Below, piece after piece: positions 1 through 9,340 of a DNA stretch of 64,000 bases. The position numbers were made by a program, and so were the translations under genes. Below the pieces are notes generated by a model that searched no databases, was not told where the DNA came from, and saw only the letters and a program-made list of their open reading frames with translations. Origin of the DNA: Psychrobacter immobilis (lineage in GTDB: Bacteria; Pseudomonadota; Gammaproteobacteria; Pseudomonadales; Moraxellaceae); assembly GCF_904846235.1 (NCBI RefSeq), contig NZ_CAJGZN010000001.1, positions 227,754 through 291,753 on the forward strand, given 5' to 3'. How positions within the stretch are numbered: the stretch's first letter is position 1; every line of letters starts with the position of its first letter.

Positions 1-248
1 TTAATAGATTGACTCCATCGAAGTATCGTGTTGATATAAAGAAAAGCGGCCATGGATAGTTATGATTACGGTTGGCTGATAGCGAGATTATAGTATTTAA
101 TCAATAGTCTACCGCTCACCTCATTGATTCATGACTTCTAATAATACGAATATAGCCCTTGAACAATTCATCTACCGCCCTGATTTACTTACTAACTCAT
201 TCATAAAACTATCAATTATAAAGATAGATATAACCGTAGGAAGTTGTT
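1..248. other. Non-coding flank upstream of clpA
   Basis: All three plus-strand frames are broken by stops and I recognise no gene tail here. In many proteobacteria clpS, encoding the ClpA adaptor, lies just upstream of clpA. No ClpS-like C-terminus is visible in these bases, so it is either further left or elsewhere. A ribosome binding site (TAGGAAG) precedes the clpA ATG. Confidence 0.5.
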
Positions 249-2789
249 ATGTTAAGTCGTCATCTTGAAGTTTCTCTACGTTTAGCAATGACGCTTGCGC
301 GCCAAAAATCGCATGAGTATCTCACTGTTGAACACCTGCTTTTGGCCTTATTAGAAAACACTCATGCTGCCAATACGTTGACTGCTTGTAATGCTAATGT
401 CTCGGCGTTGCGTACTGAGCTTGAGATTTATATTAATAAACACACGCCAACTATTGATGCTGATACAGAACAGTCACCGCAGCCGACTCAAAGCTTTGAT
501 CGTATCTTGCAACGTGCTATTTTTCACGTGCAGTCGATCGGCGGTGGTCGTTTGGTAGAAGGCTCTGATATTTTGGTCTCTATGTTTTCAGAACATGATA
601 CCTATGCTGTCTACTTGCTTAAAAAACAAGGTATCAGTCGCCTTGAGCTAACCCAGTATTTATCACACGGTCAAGACAAAGAAGAGCCATCTGAATCACG
701 CGGTTCAGCAGGTACTGAGCGTCGTAGTGCTTCTGAAAAGACCAGTAAAGATCCCTTAGTTGAATTTGCGACCAATCTAAATCAACGAGCTGCCGAAGGT
801 AAAACGGATCCTTTGATTGGTCGTGCCTCTGAGATTGAACGTGCCGCCCAAGTACTGTGCCGTCGTCGTAAAAATAACCCATTGCTAGTAGGTGAGCCTG
901 GTGTAGGTAAAACCTCTATCGCTGAAGGTTTAGCATGGTTAATCATTAACGATAAAGCACCAAAGCCACTTAACGGTTGCGTGATTTATAGCCTTGATAT
1001 TGGCTCACTAATTGCGGGAACTAAGTATCGCGGTGACTTTGAAAAACGCATGAAGTCGTTGCTTGATGCACTAAAGAAAAAACCAAATGCTATTCTTTTT
1101 ATTGATGAAATTCATATGATTATTGGTGCTGGTTCATCTATGAGCAGCAATATGGATGTATCAAACCTTATCAAGCCAGCGCTTGCTAACGGTGAGCTGC
1201 GTTGTATAGGTTCAACAACCTTTACTGAATATCGCCAAGTATTTGAAAAAGATCATGCATTGTCGCGTCGTTTCCAAAAAATCGATGTCAAAGAACCAAG
1301 TGTGGATGACACTATCGATATCCTGCGTGGTCTAAAACCTCGTTATGAAGAATTCCATAATGTTGAGTATACGGATGAAGCGTTGGTCACAGCGGTACAG
1401 TTATCAGCCAAACATATTCATGAGCGTTTTTTACCTGACAAAGCTATTGACGTGATTGACGAAGCAGGTGCGTATAAGCGCTTAGGTGTGGTGCCTGATG
1501 TCGATGATATCGAAGCGGAAGAAAGTTTCATTGCTGATTTAGAGCAAGATTTTGATGCGCAGATTGATGCTGATATCGAAGGTATCGATGGTGATACAGA
1601 CAATGAAATGCAGGATGAAGCAGCGACTGCGAAAGCAAGCGATAGTGCTAAACCAGCAGATGGTGTGAAATTATCAAAAGGTCAAAAGCCACCGATGAAA
1701 ATCGATGTGGCTGATATCGAGGCTATTATTGCTAAACTGGCACGTATTCCACCTAAATCTGTATCGAGTGATGACAAGAGTATCCTTGAGCATTTAGATC
1801 GAGATCTGAAGCACTTGGTATTTGGTCAAGATGAGGCGATTGCCACGTTAGCCGATGCTATCAAGCTATCACGTGCAGGATTAAAAGCACCTGATAAGCC
1901 AATTGGTTCGTTTATGTTTGCAGGTCCAACTGGTGTGGGTAAAACAGAAGTGTCGCGTCAGCTAGCCAACTTGCTAGGTGTAGAATTAGTACGCTTTGAT
2001 ATGTCAGAGTATATGGAAGCACATACGGCATCACGCTTGATCGGTGCGCCTCCAGGTTATGTTGGCTATGATCAAGGCGGTTTACTCACCGAAAAAATCA
2101 ATCAGCATCCACATTGCGTGTTGTTGCTTGATGAGATTGAAAAGGCGCATCCAGATGTGTTCAACTTGTTACTACAAGTGATGGATCATGGTACGTTGAC
2201 CGATAACAATGGTCGTGTTGCTATCTTTAAGCAAGTCATCGTTATTATGACAACGAACGTTGGTGCTGATAGTATCAGTCGCTCGTCAATGGGCTTCACG
2301 CAACAAGACCATAGTCGTGACAACACAGAGTCGCTGAAACGTGTCTTTACGCCAGAGTTCCGTAATCGCTTAGACGCTATCATTCAGTTCAACCCTCTAG
2401 ATACGTCAGTTGTTGTATCGGTTGTCGATAAGTTCTTGGTGGAATTGCAAGTACAGCTTGATGATAAACAAGTGACATTAGAGATTGATGATGATGTACG
2501 TGACTACTTGGCGGATAAAGGCTATGACCGTCTAATGGGTGCACGTCCGATGCAACGTCTGATTCAAGATGAAATCAAAAAACCATTGGCAAGTATGATT
2601 TTGTTTGGAGATTTGGTCAATGGCGGTGTCGTACATCTGACTTTAGAGCCTAAAGTCGATGATTCTCAAGAGAATGATACGATGAAGCTTGATAAGGTGT
2701 CAGACAAAGGCTCAGCTGATAGTCGTATTATTCTAACAGTTGTTGAAACTCATGAGCCACATCCTGATTCTGAGTCTCTAGCTAGCTAA
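249..2789 (+). CDS. clpA: ATP-dependent Clp protease ATP-binding subunit ClpA
   Basis: ClpA is the AAA+ unfoldase that feeds substrates, including ssrA-tagged proteins, to the ClpP peptidase in the cytoplasm. The 846-residue product has the Clp N-domain (about residues 1-145), a D1 module with Walker A GEPGVGKT (about 215-222) and Walker B FIDEIH, and a D2 module with Walker A GPTGVGKT (about 558) and Walker [11 protein letters not shown]. The expected ClpP-binding loop of D2 reads SMGF, which fits the family's hydrophobic-Gly-hydrophobic pattern. It is about 90 residues longer than the E. coli protein. The excess is mainly an Asp/Glu-rich stretch of about 90 residues between D1 and D2 (roughly 425-510), plus a longer C-terminal tail. 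The ATG follows TAGGAAG. The gene is monocistronic, with a strong terminator behind it. Confidence 0.96.
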   Translation: MLSRHLEVSLRLAMTLARQKSHEYLTVEHLLLALLENTHAANTLTACNANVSALRTELEIYINKHTPTIDADTEQSPQPTQSFDRILQRAIFHVQSIGGGRLVEGSDILVSMFSEHDTYAVYLLKKQGISRLELTQYLSHGQDKEEPSESRGSAGTERRSASEKTSKDPLVEFATNLNQRAAEGKTDPLIGRASEIERAAQVLCRRRKNNPLLVGEPGVGKTSIAEGLAWLIINDKAPKPLNGCVIYSLDIGSLIAGTKYRGDFEKRMKSLLDALKKKPNAILFIDEIHMIIGAGSSMSSNMDVSNLIKPALANGELRCIGSTTFTEYRQVFEKDHALSRRFQKIDVKEPSVDDTIDILRGLKPRYEEFHNVEYTDEALVTAVQLSAKHIHERFLPDKAIDVIDEAGAYKRLGVVPDVDDIEAEESFIADLEQDFDAQIDADIEGIDGDTDNEMQDEAATAKASDSAKPADGVKLSKGQKPPMKIDVADIEAIIAKLARIPPKSVSSDDKSILEHLDRDLKHLVFGQDEAIATLADAIKLSRAGLKAPDKPIGSFMFAGPTGVGKTEVSRQLANLLGVELVRFDMSEYMEAHTASRLIGAPPGYVGYDQGGLLTEKINQHPHCVLLLDEIEKAHPDVFNLLLQVMDHGTLTDNNGRVAIFKQVIVIMTTNVGADSISRSSMGFTQQDHSRDNTESLKRVFTPEFRNRLDAIIQFNPLDTSVVVSVVDKFLVELQVQLDDKQVTLEIDDDVRDYLADKGYDRLMGARPMQRLIQDEIKKPLASMILFGDLVNGGVVHLTLEPKVDDSQENDTMKLDKVSDKGSADSRIILTVVETHEPHPDSESLAS

Positions 2790-2810
2790 GTTGTTTAATG
2801 TTGATGTCAC

Positions 2811-2848
2811 AAAAACGGCTACTGTATTACTGCGGTAGCCGTTTTTTT
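2811..2848 (+). terminator. Rho-independent terminator of clpA
   Basis: Perfect stem AAAAACGGCTAC / GTAGCCGTTTTT followed by a T run, beginning 22 bases after the clpA stop. Confidence 0.9.
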
Positions 2849-2969
2849 ATTGCTATAATTCATCAACAAAGCTCATATCATTTTTTGTTAGTATGATTAT
2901 TTACAGTAAGCTGGCTTTAACAAAACTATTGAACTTATAACAAGATAAAAAGTATAAAAAGGACACACT

Positions 2970-3707
2970 ATGGAACTGTTTGATGAACCGACAACCAAGA
3001 CTCCAGAACAAAAACAAGCGATTTTAGACAATGTTCGTTTACCAGAAGATTGGAAAACGGCATTAGCAGATGAATTAACGTCTGAGAATATGGACAATCT
3101 ACGCGCTTTTTTAAAAGAGGCGTATCAGTCGGACGACAGTATCTATCCTCCTGCACCCTTGATGTTCAATGCGCTTAATCTCACGCCGTTATCACAAGTC
3201 AAAGTGGTAATCTTGGGCCAAGATCCTTATCATCGTCCAGGTCAGGCTATGGGGTTATCATTTTCTGTTCCTAAAGCCATTCCAAAGCCACCATCATTGA
3301 ATAACTTGCTCAAAGAAATGGCAGATGACATTGGTATTCGGCCTTCAGCGCATGGCGATTTGACATACTGGGCACAGCAAGGCGTTCTCCTGCTTAATAG
3401 CTCACTAACTGTCCGAGAAGGCGAGCCAAACAGTCATCAAAATAAAGGCTGGGAGCAGTTTACTGATGCTGTCATCGATGCAGTCAATGAACAGACAAAG
3501 CATACCGTATTTATTTTGTGGGGTAGTAAAGCCCAGAAGAAAGGCAAGTATATCGATACGGATAAGCATTTGATTCTGACAGCGGTACATCCATCACCAC
3601 TAGCGGCGAACCGTGGCGGCTTTTTTGGCACTAAACCTTTTTCTAAAACAAATGACTACTTGGTGCAGTATGGCCAAACTCCAATTGACTGGCAATTACC
3701 ACAATAA
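2970..3707 (+). CDS. ung: Uracil-DNA glycosylase (family 1)
   Basis: Ung removes uracil from DNA by cleaving the N-glycosidic bond, the first step of base excision repair. The 245-residue product has the family 1 water-activating motif GQDPYH (with the catalytic Asp) and the C-terminal HPSPLAANRGGFFG block, which holds the catalytic His and the DNA-intercalating loop. The usual family sequence there is HPSPLS, so the Ala after Leu is a small variation. The length is close to the 229 residues of E. coli Ung. The ATG follows AAAAGGA at good spacing. The stop codon abuts the ATG of tadA, so the two genes are probably co-translated. Confidence 0.97.
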   Translation: MELFDEPTTKTPEQKQAILDNVRLPEDWKTALADELTSENMDNLRAFLKEAYQSDDSIYPPAPLMFNALNLTPLSQVKVVILGQDPYHRPGQAMGLSFSVPKAIPKPPSLNNLLKEMADDIGIRPSAHGDLTYWAQQGVLLLNSSLTVREGEPNSHQNKGWEQFTDAVIDAVNEQTKHTVFILWGSKAQKKGKYIDTDKHLILTAVHPSPLAANRGGFFGTKPFSKTNDYLVQYGQTPIDWQLPQ

Positions 3708-4259
3708 ATGCAAAATATACAGAATATAAGCTTAATGCCGTACCAATCTTTAAATATTCAGGTCAGCACCTTTTGGTTAGCTGAAGATGTTATATGGATG
3801 CAACAAGCAATCCAACTTGCTAAGCAAGGTGCTGAGCGTGGAGAGGTGCCGGTAGGTGCGGTATTGGTACATGATCAGCAGATTATCGGCCGAGGTTTTA
3901 ATCAACCCATCAGTAGCCATGATGCTACTGCTCATGCAGAGATAGTTGCATTAAGAGATGCTTGTACGCGTTTAGAAAATTATCGACTGCCGCTACAGAC
4001 TACTTTATATGTCACTCTGGAGCCGTGTACAATGTGTATTGGTGCATTAATTCATGCGCGTGTAAACAAGCTGGTGTACGCAGCGAGTGAACCGCGTGCT
4101 GGGATGGTTGGTAGTCAAATGGACTTATCATTACAACCTTTCTATAATCACAGTATTCAAGCCTATAGTGGATTATGCAGCGAGCATAGTAGTCAAATAC
4201 TTAAGACATTTTTTCGTGAGCGTAGGCAAGCGGCGAAAAAGAATAAGGCCACTATGTAA
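3708..4259 (+). CDS. tadA: tRNA-specific adenosine deaminase TadA
   Basis: TadA converts adenosine 34 of tRNA-Arg(ACG) to inosine, letting one tRNA read several codons. The cytidine/deoxycytidylate-deaminase fold is clear: the HAE motif (His zinc ligand and proton-shuttling Glu) lies in TAHAEIVAL, the two zinc Cys in EPCTMC, and the family segment GEVPVGAVLV is near the N-terminus. The start is uncertain. The first ATG directly follows the ung stop codon with no gap and no own ribosome binding site, which suggests translational coupling. A second in-frame ATG lies at 3735. Homology with E. coli TadA begins around the WMQQAI segment, so the first 10-25 residues may be extra. Confidence 0.94.
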   Translation: MQNIQNISLMPYQSLNIQVSTFWLAEDVIWMQQAIQLAKQGAERGEVPVGAVLVHDQQIIGRGFNQPISSHDATAHAEIVALRDACTRLENYRLPLQTTLYVTLEPCTMCIGALIHARVNKLVYAASEPRAGMVGSQMDLSLQPFYNHSIQAYSGLCSEHSSQILKTFFRERRQAAKKNKATM

Positions 4260-4448
4260 ACTCAAAATACTAATAAACAAGATATCAGTCTTGGTGCTAG
4301 TGGTCACGATGATTTTTTGCTATAATATTGCCCTATTTGATAGCACCCATTTCAATGGGCTATTAAAGACTTAACATACGAATAAATATTGTTTTATTAA
4401 TGACATACGATAAGCGATATAAGTAACGCATATTATTGAGTAAGTATT

Positions 4449-5216
4449 ATGACTAGTTCTACACCTGATAATGTTTTACTCAATACAGAGGATAGCCATA
4501 CCTCATCAGTGCGCTACCCTGTTATTTGTATCGATGGTCCCAGTGGCGCTGGTAAAGGTACGGTCACATGGCGTCTAGCACAAGTGTTAGGCTATCAGTT
4601 GTTAGACTCTGGTGCGCTTTATAGAATTGTTGGGCTAAAAGCCTTTGAAGCGGGTTTAATCAGCGCAGATACTAGCCAACCAATTGATGAAAATGCTGTA
4701 TTAGCATTGACTGAAAGCTTAGAGATAGCGTTTGTACCAAACAATGACTCAGGACGTGTAGATATCATTGTTAATGGACAAGCAGTAGGTGAGCAAGTAC
4801 GCAATGAAACGGTCGGAGGCTATGCATCACAGATAGCTGTCTTTCCACAAGTTCGTCAAGCATTGCTCAAGCTACAACAAGATATGGCCACTCGTTCAGG
4901 TTTGGTTGCTGATGGTCGCGATATGGGTACGGTTGTTTTCCCAGATGCTGATGTTAAGGTGTTTTTGACGGCCAGTGCTGAAGCACGTGCAGAGCGCCGT
5001 GTGATTCAGTTATTGAATGCTGGTCAAACAGCAGATTTTGAGGCGATTTTAGCGACGATAAAAGAGCGTGATGATCGTGATGAAAATCGCAGTACAGCGC
5101 CATCGAAGCCTGCGGCAGATGCATTATTACTTGATAGCTCAGCGCTTAATGCTGATGCAGTATATGAGCAGGTTAAGAAGCATTGCCAAGATAAAGGTGT
5201 TTTTTTCACTAGCTAG
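4449..5216 (+). CDS. cmk: Cytidylate kinase
   Basis: Cmk phosphorylates CMP and dCMP to the diphosphates in pyrimidine salvage. The 255-residue protein has the P-loop GPSGAGKGT, the LDSGALYR segment that follows it, and the VADGRDMGTVVFPDA motif typical of bacterial CMP kinases, which are longer than eukaryotic UMP-CMP kinases. The first 20 or so residues before the VICID strand are an extension compared with E. coli (227 residues). The order cmk-rpsA-ihfB is the classical proteobacterial one. The ribosome binding site before the ATG is weak. A TATAAT at 4321-4326 in the 189-base upstream gap lacks a convincing -35 partner. Confidence 0.96.
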   Translation: MTSSTPDNVLLNTEDSHTSSVRYPVICIDGPSGAGKGTVTWRLAQVLGYQLLDSGALYRIVGLKAFEAGLISADTSQPIDENAVLALTESLEIAFVPNNDSGRVDIIVNGQAVGEQVRNETVGGYASQIAVFPQVRQALLKLQQDMATRSGLVADGRDMGTVVFPDADVKVFLTASAEARAERRVIQLLNAGQTADFEAILATIKERDDRDENRSTAPSKPAADALLLDSSALNADAVYEQVKKHCQDKGVFFTS

Positions 5217-5368
5217 TCATTTAATAGCTAGTAAAAACAACATATTAAGTACTAAAAAGTTTCCTATTAATCATTGTTTTAGTATAAAATAATACGGTTA
5301 AGTTAAATTTTATTGAAGCCATAAGAAAAACTTAGTTTATTCAAGATATTGCATTCGATATAAGACAG

Positions 5369-5395
5369 TTGTTGTTAGTCAGTTTTAATTATAAT
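5369..5395 (+). promoter_or_regulatory. Possible rpsA promoter
   Basis: TTGTTG (5369-5374) and TATAAT (5390-5395) are separated by 15 bases, slightly short of the ideal 17. They lie in the 307-base cmk-rpsA interval and would give an rpsA leader of roughly 120 bases. This is by-eye pattern matching only. Confidence 0.4.
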
Positions 5396-5423
5396 GAGCT
5401 CGCTATCAACAAACGTTTTTTTA

Positions 5424-5471
5424 TATGATTGTATGGGATATAAAACCAGTATTTCGTTCTATACAATCATA
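5424..5471 (+). promoter_or_regulatory. Inverted repeat in the rpsA leader
   Basis: An 11-base perfect inverted repeat, TATGATTGTAT (5424-5434) and ATACAATCATA (5461-5471), encloses a 26-base loop and ends about 50 bases before the rpsA ATG. In E. coli the rpsA leader is highly folded, has a weak Shine-Dalgarno and is the target of autogenous repression by S1. Here too the site before the ATG (AAAGGT, about 10 bases away) is modest. An autoregulatory role is inferred from that parallel. Confidence 0.5.
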
Positions 5472-5523
5472 AATTTGATCCGTACTGTGCTGGACAGGAT
5501 ACGGCTATACAAAGGTAGACATA

Positions 5524-7212
5524 ATGGAATCATTTGCTGAACTATTTGAAGCGAGCATTGAAGAGCAGGGCCTAGATATCGAGCGTGGCTCGGTTATTAC
5601 AGGTGCTGTTGTGGCCATCGATAGCGATTGGATCACAGTAGATACTGGTCTTAAATCTGAAGGTATCGTCGCTCGTGAAGAGTTTTTAAGCGAAGAAGGC
5701 GAACTTGAAGTTGAAGTTGGCGATAGCGTTGATGTCGTAGTTGAAGCGGTTGATAACGGCATGGGTCAAACCTTGCTGTCACGTGAGAAAGCTAAACGTG
5801 TTGAAACTTGGAACTTCCTTGAAAAAATCGCTGATAACGATGAAATCGTTAAAGGTATCATTTCAAGCAAAGTTAAAGGCGGTTTCACTGTAGATATCGG
5901 TTCAGTACGCGCGTTCTTACCAGGTTCATTGGTAGATGTACGTCCTATCCGTGATACAACGCATCTTGAAGGCAAAGAGCTAGAATTCAAAGTCATCAAA
6001 CTTGACCAGAAACGCAACAACGTTGTTGTTAGCCGTCGTGCAGTTATGGAAGCTGAAAACTCAGCTGAGCGCGAAGAGCTATTGAACAAGCTTGAAGAAG
6101 GCATCGAGATCGAAGGTATCGTTAAGAACCTTACTGATTACGGCGCGTTCGTTGATCTAGGTGGTATCGATGGTCTATTGCACATCACTGACATGGCATG
6201 GCGCCGTATCAAGCACCCATCTGAAGTTGTTGAAGTTGGCCAAGACCTAAAAGTTAAAGTATTGAAGTTTGACCGTGAACGCAACCGCGTTAGCCTAGGT
6301 CTAAAACAACTTGGTACTGATCCTTGGGATAACGTTGGCGGCACTTACCCAGTAGGTAGTGTTGTAAAAGCTCGCGTAACCAACTTGACTGACTATGGTT
6401 GTTTCGCTGAGATTTCTGAAGGTATCGAAGGTCTAGTACACGTATCAGAAATGGATCATACCAACAAAAACATCCACCCATCTAAAGTGGTTCAAGTGGG
6501 CGATGAAGTTGAAGTAATGATTCTTGATATCGATGAAGAACGTCGTCGTATCAGCCTAGGTATCAAACAAACTCTAGCTAACCCATGGGATGAGTTTGAT
6601 AAGAAACATGAGCGTGGTGATAAAATCACTGGTACTATCAAATCAATCACTGACTTCGGTATCTTTATCGGTCTAGACGGTGGTATTGATGGTCTTGTTC
6701 ATCTATCTGATATCTCTTGGAACGAAACTGGCGAAGATGCTATCCGTAACTACAACAAAGGTGACACCGTTGAAGCAATGGTATTGTCTGTAGATGCAGA
6801 AGCCAATCGTATCAGCTTAGGCGTGAAGCAGTTAAGCTCTGATCCATTCAACGAATACCTAGTCAACAATGACCGTGGTGCTATCGTTAATGGTAAAGTA
6901 AAAGAAGTAGATGCTAAAGGCGCTACTATCGAACTTGCTGACGAAGTTGAAGCTTATCTACGTGCTTCTGAAATCCAACGTGACCGCGTTGAAGATGCAA
7001 CTAAGCATCTGACTGTTGGTGATGACGTTGAAGCGAAAATCATCAGTGTTGATCGTAAAACACGCAACATCAACTTGTCTATCAAAGCGAAAGACGAAGC
7101 TGAAGAGCGTCAAGCGATTAAAGAACTAAGCAGCACTAGCACGACTGCTGCTCCAGGTTCTGATGCACAGCCAAAAACTATTGGTGATTTGATCAAAGAG
7201 CAAATGCAGTAA
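5524..7212 (+). CDS. rpsA: 30S ribosomal protein S1
   Basis: S1 is the large RNA-binding protein of the 30S subunit that helps capture and unfold mRNAs at initiation. The 562-residue product is built of six S1 (OB-fold) repeats. The last four show the typical cores (for example [22 protein letters not shown] and [23 protein letters not shown], read in parts), and each ends in a segment like RISLGIKQ. The length matches E. coli (557). The start ATG is the only sensible one before the family N-terminus ESFAELFE. Its codon usage looks more strongly biased than its neighbours', as expected of a highly expressed ribosomal gene. It is followed by a strong terminator, so ihfB is transcribed separately. 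Confidence 0.98.
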   Translation: MESFAELFEASIEEQGLDIERGSVITGAVVAIDSDWITVDTGLKSEGIVAREEFLSEEGELEVEVGDSVDVVVEAVDNGMGQTLLSREKAKRVETWNFLEKIADNDEIVKGIISSKVKGGFTVDIGSVRAFLPGSLVDVRPIRDTTHLEGKELEFKVIKLDQKRNNVVVSRRAVMEAENSAEREELLNKLEEGIEIEGIVKNLTDYGAFVDLGGIDGLLHITDMAWRRIKHPSEVVEVGQDLKVKVLKFDRERNRVSLGLKQLGTDPWDNVGGTYPVGSVVKARVTNLTDYGCFAEISEGIEGLVHVSEMDHTNKNIHPSKVVQVGDEVEVMILDIDEERRRISLGIKQTLANPWDEFDKKHERGDKITGTIKSITDFGIFIGLDGGIDGLVHLSDISWNETGEDAIRNYNKGDTVEAMVLSVDAEANRISLGVKQLSSDPFNEYLVNNDRGAIVNGKVKEVDAKGATIELADEVEAYLRASEIQRDRVEDATKHLTVGDDVEAKIISVDRKTRNINLSIKAKDEAEERQAIKELSSTSTTAAPGSDAQPKTIGDLIKEQMQ

Positions 7213-7241
7213 GCTGCAAACTATTGACATAAAAGTAATAT

Positions 7242-7270
7242 AAAAAAAGCGACTTCGGTCGCTTTTTTTT
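7242..7270 (+). terminator. Terminator of rpsA with TTCG tetraloop
   Basis: Stem GCGAC / GTCGC closed by a TTCG tetraloop, flanked by A and T runs. This is a very stable intrinsic terminator about 30 bases after the rpsA stop. Confidence 0.95.
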
Positions 7271-7536
7271 ATGATTAGATTTTATTAATACAGTTAGTAA
7301 GAGAGGTTTTTAGCCAAATGGGCAAACTCTTATTCCCATTTACGCTAATATCCGCTATCATTTGCACCATTGAGTAACGAGATGATAGTTATAAGCTTTT
7401 TATAGTCATAATGTGATTCTGAATGTTAATTTTCAAAGATTCAGTATATATAGTTTAATTATACAAACGCAATTACGTACTATAGAGCGTTGACTTATCA
7501 TCAGCTTATCCATCAATCAACAAGGCAAGCGTAATA
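7271..7536. other. rpsA-ihfB intergenic region
   Basis: No gene is visible. A 7-base inverted repeat AAATGGG / CCCATTT spans 7316-7341. A TTGACT at 7490-7495 could be a -35 element for ihfB, but the matching -10 is poor. Nothing else stands out. Confidence 0.4.
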
Positions 7537-7842
7537 ATGCAGCAAGCGATTAACAAATCCGAATTTATTAGTAATTTGAGTGCAAACTGTGACAACATGG
7601 CAGACACCGTGGTTGATGACGCAGTGCGTGAAATCTTAAACTTGATGACCCATACTTTAGCCAATGATGGCCGAGTCGAAGTTCGCGGATTCGGTAGTTT
7701 TTGTCTACATCATCGCCGTGCCCGTATGGGACGTAATCCTAAGACAGGTGAAAGCGTACCTGTACCGGCTAAAGCGATTCCACATTTTAAGCCAGGTAAG
7801 GCTTTACGCGAAGCAGTAAACGATACGGTAGCAAACGGTTAA
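7537..7842 (+). CDS. ihfB: Integration host factor subunit beta
   Basis: IhfB pairs with IhfA to bind specific sites and bend DNA sharply, acting in transcription, recombination and nucleoid structure. The 101-residue product carries the HU/IHF family body: EVRGFGSFCLHHRRAR, the GRNPKTGE arm with its intercalating Pro, and HFKPGKALREAV. The SFCLHHRRAR and PHFKPGK segments match the beta subunit better than HU. A longer N-terminus (MQQAINKSEF) precedes the usual TKSEL start. Its place directly after rpsA is the standard ihfB location. A second family member, HU, is at 27478. Confidence 0.95.
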   Translation: MQQAINKSEFISNLSANCDNMADTVVDDAVREILNLMTHTLANDGRVEVRGFGSFCLHHRRARMGRNPKTGESVPVPAKAIPHFKPGKALREAVNDTVANG

Positions 7843-7904
7843 TTAAACCAGCACTGGCTATCTAACCGTCAAAATTTATCATTCCAAACAGAGGTAACTG
7901 TCTC

Positions 7905-8312
7905 ATGCGCTTTCTACTATTTGTATTGCTATTCTTGAGCTTTGCCTATTCACTTGGTTTGGTATTGGCAAATAATACTGAGGTCGGAGTCAACCTACTG
8001 TTTTCACAAGCACCTACGATGAATCTAGGGTTGCTACTTATTTTGTGTTTGATGCTAGGTATTGTTATTGGTATTTTACTGGCATTACTTATCTTTCGTG
8101 TGCTACAGAATAAGTGGGAAATCTCACGTCTGCAAAAAGCAAACGCAAACCTGCAAGAGCAATTGACTCAAGCCAATACAGTTATCGATCGTCAAGCAAG
8201 CGCGCCAACAGTAGATGAAGCTGTTTATGGTGCTTCTGCTACTAACGTGCACAATACCGATGCAACTAGCCTAACTGAAGGCTCTACTCTATCTAAGCGT
8301 AGACGAGATTAA
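7905..8312 (+). CDS. lapA: LapA-family membrane protein (DUF1049)
   Basis: LapA is a small inner-membrane protein linked in E. coli with LapB to control of lipopolysaccharide synthesis. This 135-residue protein has two membrane segments (about residues 3-22 and 43-67), the conserved LxxxNNTEVGVNLLFS stretch between them, then a cytoplasmic coiled coil (NKWEISRLQKANANLQEQLTQ). A Ser/Thr-rich tail follows that is longer than in E. coli LapA (102). The ATG follows an AGAGGTAA site. The order ihfB-lapA-pyrF resembles other gammaproteobacteria, but lapB, which sits between lapA and pyrF in E. coli, is missing here. Confidence 0.85.
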   Translation: MRFLLFVLLFLSFAYSLGLVLANNTEVGVNLLFSQAPTMNLGLLLILCLMLGIVIGILLALLIFRVLQNKWEISRLQKANANLQEQLTQANTVIDRQASAPTVDEAVYGASATNVHNTDATSLTEGSTLSKRRRD

Positions 8313-8416
8313 GTCTTTAGGTAATCTTTTAGGTGCTCTGCTAAGTGACAGTTCAACGATCGCAGTACTGACCTCAAATACAATACTTTGATAACTTCAA
8401 AATATATGGTAAAACC

Positions 8417-9115
8417 ATGAATAAAGTAATTAACTCTCCAGTTGTCGTCGCTCTAGACAATATGACGGTAAAGGCTTCTTTAGCGTTAGCTGACCAGTTA
8501 GATCCATCCCAATGTCGATTGAAAGTCGGTAAAGAGCTGTTTACGCGTTGTGGTCCTGATATCATCAAGGCATTACATCAACGTGATTTTGAAGTGTTCT
8601 TAGACTTGAAATTTCATGATATTCCGAATACCACTGCTCAAGCAGTATTGGCTGCCGCTGAACTTGGTGTATGGATGGTGAATGTCCATGCTAGCGCAGG
8701 TCTAGAGGCCATGTCGTTGGCAAAACAGCGCTTGCTAGATAGAGATCTCGATACCTTACTTATTGCAGTTACTGTATTAACCTCTATGGATAGTGAAGCG
8801 TTGATGCAAACAGGCATCACTGATAGCTTAGATACCCAAGTAAGCCGACTAGCACAACTGACTAAGCAAGCTGGTCTAGATGGGGTAGTTTGCTCGGCTC
8901 AAGAAGCAAAGGCACTTAAAGCATTATGTGGTCAGGATTTTAAACTGGTAACGCCTGGCATACGCCTAGCTGAAGACAATGCGGATGATCAAAAACGTAT
9001 CTGTACACCAAGTCAGGCGCTAATAGACGGTTCCGATTATTTAGTCATTGGTCGTTCGATCACTCAAGCCTCAGACCCTGCTGCTAAACTACAGACAATA
9101 CTTCAAAGTATTTAA
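8417..9115 (+). CDS. pyrF: Orotidine 5'-phosphate decarboxylase
   Basis: PyrF decarboxylates OMP to UMP, the last step of de novo pyrimidine synthesis. The 232-residue product has the N-terminal VVALDN strand, the catalytic block [10 protein letters not shown] (Asp-Lys-x-x-Asp), the VNVHASAG segment, and the C-terminal VTPGIR and LVIGRSIT phosphate-binding motifs of the TIM barrel. The length equals the family norm (about 230-245). No strong ribosome binding site precedes the ATG. A hairpin terminator follows closely. Confidence 0.97.
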   Translation: MNKVINSPVVVALDNMTVKASLALADQLDPSQCRLKVGKELFTRCGPDIIKALHQRDFEVFLDLKFHDIPNTTAQAVLAAAELGVWMVNVHASAGLEAMSLAKQRLLDRDLDTLLIAVTVLTSMDSEALMQTGITDSLDTQVSRLAQLTKQAGLDGVVCSAQEAKALKALCGQDFKLVTPGIRLAEDNADDQKRICTPSQALIDGSDYLVIGRSITQASDPAAKLQTILQSI

Positions 9116-9133
9116 GTTTGAATAGATGTTAAG

Positions 9134-9167
9134 AAAAAAAGACAGCCTAAATGGCTGTCTTTTTACT
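9134..9167 (+). terminator. Terminator of pyrF
   Basis: Stem GACAGCC / GGCTGTC with a 5-base loop, flanked by an A run and a T run, 19 bases after the pyrF stop. Confidence 0.9.
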
Positions 9168-9247
9168 TTTTGATGGTCAAGGAAAAGCTGCTACACTACT
9201 TAAATTTATTCTTACAACCTTTCTAAAATATAATAACTATATTGACA

Positions 9248-9288
9248 ACGCTCATGTAGCTAAAGATCAGTAGTACTGCTATGAGCGT
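9248..9288. repeat. Interrupted inverted repeat between pyrF and the phosphoesterase gene
   Basis: ACGCTCAT (9248-9255) pairs with ATGAGCGT (9281-9288), with a further AGC/GCT inside. There is no T run on either side, so it is not an obvious terminator. It lies 53 bases before the next start codon and could be an operator or leader hairpin. Its function is unknown. Confidence 0.45.
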
Positions 9289-9340
9289 TTATCGCTAATT
9301 AGATTTTTAATAATAACGCCACTAAGTGATGTTGGATAAT

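Noticed and set aside
2851..2860. TATAAT just after the clpA terminator as an ung promoter
   Set aside because: No acceptable -35 lies at the right distance because the terminator stem occupies that place.
4087..4374. Open frame of 95 codons on the plus strand overlapping the end of tadA
   Set aside because: It overlaps tadA in another frame, its product is unlike any family I know, and tadA has all catalytic motifs.
5766..6104. Minus-strand open frame inside rpsA (112 codons)
   Set aside because: It is antisense to S1 coding sequence, Ser/Arg/Leu-rich as expected of a shadow of a biased gene, and has no ribosome binding site.
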